Below are positions 47,505 through 53,985 of a stretch of DNA of 64,000 nt, piece after piece. Origin of the DNA: Mucilaginibacter sp. UR6-1 (GTDB taxonomy: Bacteria > Bacteroidota > Bacteroidia > Sphingobacteriales > Sphingobacteriaceae); assembly GCF_020880975.1 (NCBI RefSeq), contig NZ_JAJIWP010000003.1, positions 434,001-498,000 of the forward strand, in the 5' to 3' direction. Within the stretch, counting starts at the first letter, position 1. Each line of letters begins with the position of its first letter. A program made the translations under genes and the position numbers. The notes beneath the pieces are model-generated. The model made no database searches. It worked only from the letters and a program-made list of their open reading frames with translations, and had not been told where the DNA came from.

Positions 47505-48173
47505 ATGAATATAGGAATAAAAGGTGTGCTGCGCCGTATCGATGTTTTTTTTATCCTGTATCTGCTGTTTTTAATTATTTGTTTGAGCCTCAAACTTATT
47601 TACACCCGCGAGGAGATATATTTCGCGGTAAATTCACGCTATAGCGAGGTTGCCGATCTTTTCTTTCGCTTTTATACAAATATTGGCGATGGGCTTTTTA
47701 CCATTGCGATAGTGGTTGTGCTTATATTATTTTTTAGTTACAGTAAAGCATTTTTGCTGGCCAGCAGTTACGCGGTATCATCATTAATAGCACAGGCACT
47801 AAAGTTTGCGTTTGATGCGCCACGCCCTAAGCTATACTTTGCCGAACATTTACAGAATATACACTTTGTTAAAGATGTACATATTTATCTGGTGCATAGT
47901 TTTCCGTCGGGCCACTCGGTAACCGCATTTTCAACGGCAGTGGTGCTCACCTATTTTTCACGGAAAAAGGCCTGGGGTATGGTGTTTTTTATATTAGCGG
48001 TGTTTGCAGGTTACTCGCGTATGTACCTTAGCGAACACTTTTTTGAGGACGTGGTAGCAGGCTCGGTAACGGGTGTAATAGTAACCGTATTATGGTTAAG
48101 TTTTATAGATAGCAAGCAATTTTTGCACTCGCCTAAGTGGCAAAATGCTTTGCTGAAAAAGCGGTCGGCTTAA
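47505..48173 (+). CDS. PAP2 family phosphatase, membrane-bound
   Basis: 222 residues, about five to six membrane helices. All three PAP2 motifs are intact: KFAFDAPRPK, SFPSGHSVTAF and SRMYLSEHFFEDVVAG. It likely dephosphorylates undecaprenyl pyrophosphate or a phosphatidate at the membrane. A TTAATTTG near-consensus -7 box ends 5 nt before the ATG. Its stop shares TTAA with the convergent hypothetical gene. Confidence 0.92.
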   Translation: MNIGIKGVLRRIDVFFILYLLFLIICLSLKLIYTREEIYFAVNSRYSEVADLFFRFYTNIGDGLFTIAIVVVLILFFSYSKAFLLASSYAVSSLIAQALKFAFDAPRPKLYFAEHLQNIHFVKDVHIYLVHSFPSGHSVTAFSTAVVLTYFSRKKAWGMVFFILAVFAGYSRMYLSEHFFEDVVAGSVTGVIVTVLWLSFIDSKQFLHSPKWQNALLKKRSA

Positions 48174-48541
48174 ATATCATCACTATCACGGGTTAGCGGT
48201 GTTTCGCCCTGTAAAAATATGGTACCTTTTAACTTATCTATTTTATATTCCCAGCTAATGGTGTCATTTTCGCTACTCTCGATACCCGAACAGGTAAAGC
48301 TATAATTAACCCTGAACCGGCACCTGAACGATCCTGATACATCGGTGGCGGGCTTAACCAGCTCGATACTGAACGCCTTTACTTCCGGACTGGTACCCAT
48401 ACCCCAATGATAACGCTCTAACCGGTTACACATAAGCGCGTGATTATCTTTTATTGATACAAGGCTATTCAGAAATTGTTCAACATAATTATTGTTCTCA
48501 GGCGAATCGATGGTTAAAGTAAATTCTAAAGTTTCGGGCAT
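48170..48541 (-). CDS. Hypothetical protein
   Basis: 123 residues, not recognised. There is no signal peptide or membrane segment. It is mixed alpha/beta with paired cysteines (MCNRLERYHWG, FRCRFRVNYSFTCSG) and an acidic C-terminus (DSDDI). Codon use resembles the neighbours. It is convergent with PAP2, sharing a TTAA at the stops, and lies 35 nt downstream of the metallo-beta-lactamase gene on the same strand, so it may be co-transcribed with it. Confidence 0.72.
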   Translation of the reverse strand: MPETLEFTLTIDSPENNNYVEQFLNSLVSIKDNHALMCNRLERYHWGMGTSPEVKAFSIELVKPATDVSGSFRCRFRVNYSFTCSGIESSENDTISWEYKIDKLKGTIFLQGETPLTRDSDDI

Positions 48542-48576
48542 GGGTAAAGTATGTAAGGCCTGCGGAAATAGCGCTT

Positions 48577-49392
48577 TTAATCAAAAAAACTCATTTGTAT
48601 GGTTTGAATTACCCTGGCAGGGGCGGCTTTTTGACCATCAACTTTGTATAGTGCTGTTTCGGCATAGCGTGAGGCTACGGCTACGTGCACATCACCGGCG
48701 TGCTGTTTAAAAAGCTCCAGGGCAAGGTCGGGGCAGTTATTGTCTTTTGATAAATGCGACAAAAGCAGGTGCGACATGAATGGCGGCCGGTGCTCAATAA
48801 AAAGCTGCAAGGCCTGCGCGTTTGAAAGGTGACCTTTACCGCCGCTGATTCGTCGTTTTAAAAAATAGGGGTAACGGCCACCGTCGAGCATCTGCTCATC
48901 GTAATTCGCCTCCAGGAAAGCAGCGTGGCAAAGCTTAAAGTAGCGGGTAAGGTTTGCACAAACAGCCCCCAGATCGGTAAATACACCTATGGTGATGTTG
49001 CTATTGGTTACAACAAAGCTGTAGGGATCGGCGGCATCATGCAGTTTGCTGAACGCGGTTATGGTAAGGCTGCCAATGTTTATAGGTTGATGCCCGGTAA
49101 AGTTCACCACACAATCAAGCATCAGGCGGCCATGCAGCATGGTGCCGGGCGTTATATATACAGGTATATTATACTTGCGGCAAAGCACGCTAAGGCCGCT
49201 AATGTGGTCGCTATGCTCATGCGAAATAAAGATGGCCTTTACCTTGCTTATTTGCAGCCCTAAACGGGCCATGCGGCGCTCTACCTCACGGCAGGATATA
49301 CCCACATCAATCAGCACGGCCTCGTGCTCATTACCAACGTAATAACAGTTGCCGTTACTGCCCGAATTTAGTGCTGCAATGTATAATGACAT
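48577..49392 (-). CDS. MBL-fold metallohydrolase (YycJ/WalJ-like)
   Basis: 271 residues. The zinc motif HEHSDH starts at H58 (FISHEHSDHISGL). It starts with ALNSGSNGNCYYVGNEHEAVLIDVGIS, the hallmark of the YycJ/WalJ group of putative exonucleases acting in DNA repair. C-terminal LLLSHLSKDNNCPDLAL provides a later His. A TATTTTTG -7 box ends 5 nt before the ATG at 49392, so the transcript may be leaderless. Confidence 0.92.
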   Translation of the reverse strand: MSLYIAALNSGSNGNCYYVGNEHEAVLIDVGISCREVERRMARLGLQISKVKAIFISHEHSDHISGLSVLCRKYNIPVYITPGTMLHGRLMLDCVVNFTGHQPINIGSLTITAFSKLHDAADPYSFVVTNSNITIGVFTDLGAVCANLTRYFKLCHAAFLEANYDEQMLDGGRYPYFLKRRISGGKGHLSNAQALQLFIEHRPPFMSHLLLSHLSKDNNCPDLALELFKQHAGDVHVAVASRYAETALYKVDGQKAAPARVIQTIQMSFFD

Positions 49393-49397
49393 TGGAG

Positions 49398-49405
49398 CAA
49401 AAATA
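49398..49405 (-). promoter_or_regulatory. -7 box TATTTTTG abutting the MBL hydrolase start
   Basis: Perfect TAnnTTTG on the minus strand, followed by ctcca and ATG. The predicted transcript start coincides with the start codon. Confidence 0.5.
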
Positions 49406-49446
49406 CCGGTTTGTTTTTTAGCTTGATAATTTTTTTAGCAAAATGT

Positions 49447-49857
49447 TTATTCTTTTTTGCCGTACTGCCTGCGGCCATGCTCAAAGTTTTCATCATTTTG
49501 CTTAAGGCGGATGGTTACGATCTCCTTAACCACATCAGCAGGTAAACCCTGGCTGGCTTTGAACTGTATGGTAGTGCCATTTATTTTACAGCCCGGTAAT
49601 TTATTGATATACTGTTCAATAACCACCTTGCTTACCCCGTAAAAGCCGCAGTGGTTTTTAAAGGCCGCAAAATGTACCAGCATACCCTTGTATTTATAGG
49701 TAGGTATTTGGTAGCTTATACACTCTTCGGCTTGCGGAGCTGCCTCCCTTATAGCGGCACGTACGTTAGCAAGCGCGCCTTTGGCAGGCTCGGCAAGCGC
49801 AGCCAGGTATTCATCAACCGTTTTGGGTACAAAGGGCTTTTCCTTGCTATTCATCAT
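49447..49857 (-). CDS. DUF1801 / iron-chaperone-like (YdhG family) protein
   Basis: 136 residues of the DUF1801 fold: PKTVDEYLAALAEPAKGALANVRAAIREAAPQ (region 11-42), EECISYQIPTYKYKGMLVHFAAFKNHCGFY and a basic C-terminus (HGRRQYGKKE). The fold resembles frataxin-like iron chaperones such as YdhG/Fra; the activity is not proven. The start codon overlaps the stop of the upstream VOC gene by one base (TAATG), so translation is coupled. Confidence 0.82.
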   Translation of the reverse strand: MMNSKEKPFVPKTVDEYLAALAEPAKGALANVRAAIREAAPQAEECISYQIPTYKYKGMLVHFAAFKNHCGFYGVSKVVIEQYINKLPGCKINGTTIQFKASQGLPADVVKEIVTIRLKQNDENFEHGRRQYGKKE

Positions 49858-50279
49858 TAATCGGCGTAAGCCTTTTCCAGTTCGGCAATGTTTATCTTGA
49901 TCATGCCCATCATGGCCTGTGCTACACGCTGTGCTTTTACCGGGTCTTTATCCTGCATCAGTTCAATCAGTCGGGTAGGGGTTACCTGCCATGATACGCC
50001 GAATTTATCCTTCAGCCATCCGCAAGCCGATTCGGTGCCGCCATTGCCAATGAATGTGTTCCAGTAATAATCTACTTCTTCCTGGTCTTTACAGTTTATC
50101 ACGAATGATATGGCCTCATCAAACTTAAATTGCGGGCCGCCATTCATCGCGGCAAATTCCACACCATTCAATTCAAAATAAGCTACAAGTACCGAGCCGG
50201 GTGCACCGGGCATGCCCTCAGTCGCACGCATTATGCTCAGTGGTTTTGAATCTTTAAATACACTCAGGTAATAGTTCAT
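49857..50279 (-). CDS. VOC/PhnB-like protein, N-terminus apparently lost to a frameshift
   Basis: 140 residues from the first in-frame Met, beginning MNYYLSVFKDSK. The body matches the PhnB/3-dmu-9_3-mt-like VOC family: VLVAYFELNGVEFAAMNGGPQF, CKDQEEVDYYW, CGWLKDKFGVSWQVTP. Family members start ~20 residues earlier. The same frame upstream encodes KIAPFLWFDNNAEEA but contains no start codon. An ATG at 50329-50327 precedes it one base out of frame (ATGCAAAGATAG). One extra A would restore MQKIAPFLWFDNN. It is either a real 1-bp deletion or a sequencing error. Confidence 0.8.
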   Translation of the reverse strand: MNYYLSVFKDSKPLSIMRATEGMPGAPGSVLVAYFELNGVEFAAMNGGPQFKFDEAISFVINCKDQEEVDYYWNTFIGNGGTESACGWLKDKFGVSWQVTPTRLIELMQDKDPVKAQRVAQAMMGMIKINIAELEKAYAD

Positions 50280-50436
50280 GGCTTCTTCGGCGTTGTTATC
50301 AAACCAAAGAAAAGGCGCTATCTTTGCATAGTTTTATGTTTTAGTGGTTAGCTGTATTTACTATACAAACATACCAGCACCTGTGTTTAACCGTGCTGTG
50401 CAAAAGCGACATATACAGGGGCTGCACGCGACAGTA

Positions 50437-50570
50437 CCCCATCCCAACCCTCTCCAAAGGAGAACCCACCCAACCCTCCCGAAGGGAGGGCTTTAATCAA
50501 CCTCACCCAACCCTCTCCAAAGGAGAGGGAGCAAAAGAAAGTCCTCCCCTTTGGGGAGGATTTAGGAGGG
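50437..50570. repeat. Array of CT-rich hairpins (CCCTCTCC..GGAGAGGG family)
   Basis: At least four short palindromes follow one another: near 50448-50463, CCCTCCCGAAGGGAGGG (50474-50490), CCCTCTCCAAAGGAGAGGG (50511-50529) and TCCTCCCCTTTGGGGAGGA (50542-50560). They are separated by 'cacccaac'-like spacers. A related single unit lies at 53621-53640. It is non-coding and fills most of the gap before the Dabb gene. Confidence 0.8.
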
Positions 50571-50613
50571 ATGCCAAACTTTTACTAAATTACGCTCTCC
50601 TTAATCTGATACT

Positions 50614-51021
50614 ATGAGCACAAAAAGCAGAAGAAACTTTATAACAACTACAGCAGTTATGGCAGCAGGAACAGCAGCATCGGCACTACCGTTAGCATCG
50701 GCAAAAAGTAAATACCCTATTGTACACCATGTGTTTTTCTGGCTTAAAAACCCGGGTTCGGTTGAGGATAGGGATAAGCTGGTGGCCGGGGTTAAAAGCC
50801 TTGCTAAAATTGAAACCATTAAGCAGATACATGTGGGCATAGTGGCCAGTACCGAAAAGCGCGACGTGGTGGATAATAGCTGGGGCGTATCTGAACTCAT
50901 GTTCTTTGCCGATCTGGAAGGACAAAAAACTTATCAGGATCACCCCATACACCAGGAGTTCATCAAGAACCACAGCCATTTGTGGGAGAAGGTTATTGTG
51001 TATGATGCTGTTGAGGCATAG
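50614..51021 (+). CDS. Dabb (stress-responsive alpha/beta barrel) protein, Tat-exported
   Basis: 135 residues. The N-terminus SRRNFITTTAVMAAGTAA is a twin-arginine signal. The mature part is a single Dabb domain (IVHHVFFWLKNPGSVEDRDKLVAGVKSL in the region 36-63, then HPIHQEFIKNHSHLWEKV). The Dabb fold is a dimeric ferredoxin-like barrel found in enzymes and stress proteins of unknown activity. Tat export suggests folding, or a cofactor, before translocation (inference). Confidence 0.88.
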   Translation: MSTKSRRNFITTTAVMAAGTAASALPLASAKSKYPIVHHVFFWLKNPGSVEDRDKLVAGVKSLAKIETIKQIHVGIVASTEKRDVVDNSWGVSELMFFADLEGQKTYQDHPIHQEFIKNHSHLWEKVIVYDAVEA

Positions 51022-51110
51022 TTATTAAACTATCCTATCAATTAAGTTACATATTAATAAAGTTACAGAATATGCTCGCCCTGCCACATTAAAATGGGCA
51101 ATTTTGCAGC

Positions 51111-53579
51111 ATGAGAATGTTGATAAAGGGGATCCTGAGTATTCTGATACTAACTACTACCAATTTATATGCACAGCAAACCGGTACGGTTACCGGTACA
51201 CTTACTGATGCCGAAACTAATAAGCCGGTTGAGTTTGCAACCGTAGGTTTGTTTGATAAAGCCACCAATCAGCCTGTAAAGGGTGTGCAAACCGGGTTGG
51301 ATGGTAAGTTTGCCATTAACGGCCTTGCCGATGGTACTTACCAGGTGCGTATTACATTTGTAAGCTATACAAGTTTTACTAAGGACAGCATTATTATAAG
51401 CCCTGCGCAAAAAGCGTATAACCTGGGTACTATTAAATTAGCCCGTGCTACCAGTGTACTTAAAGAGGTGGTGGTGAAGGCCCAGCCCAACACCATACAG
51501 CTTGGGGTTGATAAAAAAACCTTCAGTGTTGACCAAAGCCTGGTAAGCCAGGGCGGTTCGGCTACTGATCTGCTCAGCAATGTGCCATCGGTACAGGTTG
51601 ATGTGGACGGTAACGTAAACCTGCGCGGCTCAGGCAACGTGCGGGTACTGATAAACGGCAAGCAATCTGCCCTGACAGGCGGCAGCGTGAGCGATATCCT
51701 GCAATCGCTGCCTGCAAGCGCTATCGAAAATATAGAGGTGATCACTAATCCATCATCAAAGTACGATCCGGAAGGGCAGTCGGGTATTATCAACATTATT
51801 CTGAAAAAGAATGCCCGCGTTGGCTTTAGCGGGCAGGCGGCATTTACTGCGGGTAATTATGATACTTACAACGGTAACCTTAACCTGGGCTATCAAACCG
51901 AAAAATTTAACCTTTATACTAACTACAGCTATCGCCACGGTAAGCGTGTAGGTAACGGGTATACCAACAGGCAAACATTTATTGGTGCTGATACACTGTT
52001 TCAAAACCAGGTGCAGGATCAAAGCTTTGTGTTCGATTCGCATAACATCAGGGCGGGAATTGACTGGAACGCTGCCGAAAAAACGACCATCAGTCTGTCG
52101 GGCAATGTAAACACCCGCCAGCGCGACCGTTATCAAACCGGCTCAACTGATCTGTTTGGCCAATCGCGCACGCTTACCCAGCAAACCGTGCAGGATAATG
52201 TGAGCAACGGCAGCGGTACCAACTATGATATCAACCTTGACCTGGATCAGAAATTTAAGCGCAAGGGTGAGCAGTTAACCGCTAACCTGGGCTACTCGCG
52301 CGGCGACGAGGATAATTACGACTACCTGAACACGGCATACCGGTATTACGAGCCGGCATCGTCAACCAATTTTTTGCAGAATAACTTTAATAAAGAAAAG
52401 GAAAACAACTGGAACATTCAGGCCGACTATGTATTGCCGTTTGCCGATGATAAAGGCAGGTTTGAGGCGGGTTACCGCAGCACCATTGCTAAAAACGATA
52501 ATAATTATTTGGTGGATACGGCCTTTACGCAAGGCATGTTTCAGCGCGACCTGAGCCAAACCAATCGCTTTTTATACAACGAATATATACACGCCATTTA
52601 TGCCAACTACCAGCGCCAGTTCGGTAAATTTGGTATACAGGCCGGTGTAAGGCTGGAGGATGCCAATATTCGCACCTCGCTGATAGATAGTGCCAGCACG
52701 GTACGCAATAACCAGGATTATTTCCGGGTGTACCCAAGCATCTTTTTGAGCCAGAAGTTGAGCGATGCGCAAACCCTGCAATTAAGCTATACCCGCCGTG
52801 TAAGTCGCCCGAGGGACAGGCAGCTTTCGCCGTTTTTAGACAGGAGTGATCCGCTGAACTATCAGCAGGGTAACCCATTATTAAGGCCGGAGGATACGCA
52901 CTCGTTTGAGCTGAGTTACATCAACTACTGGAAAGCGCTTACGCTCACATCGTCATTATACTACCGCCTTACTAACGAGAACTTTCAGCGTATCAGCATC
53001 GGGCTGGATAGCAGCCGTACCCTTACCCGCTTTGAGAATGTGAACAGTGCGCGTAATGCCGGTTATGAGCTGATAGCCAAATGGAATTTTTCATCAGCAT
53101 TTGATGTAACGGGTAACGTAAATGTTTACTATCGCCAGATAGACGGCGATGCCGACCTGGGTTTGCAGGAAACATCGGGCTATGCCTGGAATGCCAATAT
53201 TACCGGCAACATAAAGCCCATTAAAAAACTGGGTATACAGTTACGGTATGATTACCAGGGTCCGCAGGTAATAGCGCAAGGTAAAATGAAGGCCATGTAC
53301 GGTTTGGATGCCGGTATTAAGTATGATATTACTGATAAGCTGAACATAAGCGGTAACGTACGTGATGCATTTAACACACGCCGTTTTCGTTCAGAGATAT
53401 ATAATACGGTGGGACAGTATCCATATTACCAGGATGCTTCAAGGAGGTTCTCCATGCGGGTAATATCATTTTCAATAGGGTATCGTTTCGGCTCAACCGG
53501 GCGCAAGAGCGAAAATAACAAAAAGCAAAACCGCGATCAAAACCAGGGAGATGTGCAGCCGGATGAGGGTATGAGGTAG
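51111..53579 (+). CDS. Outer membrane receptor, TonB-dependent-like (OMP_b-brl_3 type)
   Basis: 822 residues. The signal peptide (SILILTTTNLYAQ) precedes a carboxypeptidase-regulatory-like domain (about 25-110). A plug-like segment follows (DLLSNVPSVQVDVDGNVNLRG, VRVLINGKQSALTGG), then a barrel with the hallmark SYTRRVSRPRDRQLSPF. The C-terminus is hydrophilic and disordered (ENNKKQNRDQNQGD), beyond the last aromatic strand (SFSIGYRFG). No SusD partner is adjacent. It is a paralogue-like counterpart of the protein at 12610-15054. An AATTTTG box with cagc lies directly before the ATG. Confidence 0.9.
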   Translation: MRMLIKGILSILILTTTNLYAQQTGTVTGTLTDAETNKPVEFATVGLFDKATNQPVKGVQTGLDGKFAINGLADGTYQVRITFVSYTSFTKDSIIISPAQKAYNLGTIKLARATSVLKEVVVKAQPNTIQLGVDKKTFSVDQSLVSQGGSATDLLSNVPSVQVDVDGNVNLRGSGNVRVLINGKQSALTGGSVSDILQSLPASAIENIEVITNPSSKYDPEGQSGIINIILKKNARVGFSGQAAFTAGNYDTYNGNLNLGYQTEKFNLYTNYSYRHGKRVGNGYTNRQTFIGADTLFQNQVQDQSFVFDSHNIRAGIDWNAAEKTTISLSGNVNTRQRDRYQTGSTDLFGQSRTLTQQTVQDNVSNGSGTNYDINLDLDQKFKRKGEQLTANLGYSRGDEDNYDYLNTAYRYYEPASSTNFLQNNFNKEKENNWNIQADYVLPFADDKGRFEAGYRSTIAKNDNNYLVDTAFTQGMFQRDLSQTNRFLYNEYIHAIYANYQRQFGKFGIQAGVRLEDANIRTSLIDSASTVRNNQDYFRVYPSIFLSQKLSDAQTLQLSYTRRVSRPRDRQLSPFLDRSDPLNYQQGNPLLRPEDTHSFELSYINYWKALTLTSSLYYRLTNENFQRISIGLDSSRTLTRFENVNSARNAGYELIAKWNFSSAFDVTGNVNVYYRQIDGDADLGLQETSGYAWNANITGNIKPIKKLGIQLRYDYQGPQVIAQGKMKAMYGLDAGIKYDITDKLNISGNVRDAFNTRRFRSEIYNTVGQYPYYQDASRRFSMRVISFSIGYRFGSTGRKSENNKKQNRDQNQGDVQPDEGMR

Positions 53580-53620
53580 ACTTTACCACAGCCTTTTTCA
53601 AAGGAGCCACCTCACCCCGG

Positions 53621-53640
53621 CCCTCTCCTTTAGGAGAGGG
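53621..53640. repeat. Single CT-rich hairpin, same family as 50437-50570
   Basis: CCCTCTCCTT / taGGAGAGGG is a perfect short palindrome, flanked by 'cctcaccccgg' as in the larger array. It lies 41 nt past the receptor stop and could terminate transcription. Confidence 0.7.
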
Positions 53641-53655
53641 AGTAATAAGATTTTC

Positions 53656-53731
53656 TGTCATTTCGACGAAGGAGAAATCTGTCCCCTCACTATGAACGAA
53701 GACAGATTTCCGCTATCGCTTCGAAATGACA
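53656..53731. repeat. Palindromic intergenic repeat, TGTCATTYCGA family, copy 4
   Basis: The ends tgtcatttcga and tcgaaatgaca are perfect reverse complements, with inner ggagaaatctgt / acagatttcc pairing. This is the best-preserved copy in the window. Confidence 0.85.
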
Positions 53732-53747
53732 ATGTAGTATAGCAAAC

Positions 53748-53821
53748 ACGTCATTGCGAGGTACGAAGCAATCCTCGAGCGACATATCCTAATGAGATTG
53801 CTTCGTTCCTCGCAATGACGT
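53748..53821. repeat. Palindromic intergenic repeat, ACGTCATTGCGAGG type
   Basis: The left arm acgtcattgcgaggtacgaa and the right arm ttcgttcctcgcaatgacgt are near-perfect reverse complements, with inner agcaatc / gattgct. It is a sister family to the TCATTTCGA element, placed 16 nt from copy 4. The following 53822-53985 is A+T-rich with no recognisable element apart from the M16 gene's leader. Confidence 0.85.
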
Positions 53822-53985
53822 AGTTCTTGATAGATAGCATAAAATCATAAAGGGATATCATGCTATCTTGTAACAACTCCTTTACAAAGTATTTTTAGCG
53901 AAAATGTGTAATATTATGGCTTCCCTTGCAAGCGCGCGGCAGCAACCGGCCTTGTTATAACTTACAGTTGATTAAATACTAAAAA

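Noticed and set aside
50319..50326. TATCTTTG on the plus strand as a promoter for the Dabb gene
   Set aside because: It is the complement of the conserved ATGCAAAGATA start region of the VOC gene and lies ~290 nt from the Dabb start with repeats between.
50437..50570. CRISPR array
   Set aside because: The units are palindromes of unequal spacing and unlike spacers; there are no 25-40-bp unique spacers and no cas genes.
53656..53821. Two tandem palindromes as a replication origin or attachment site
   Set aside because: The same elements recur singly elsewhere in intergenic gaps; no DnaA boxes, integrase or tRNA adjoin.
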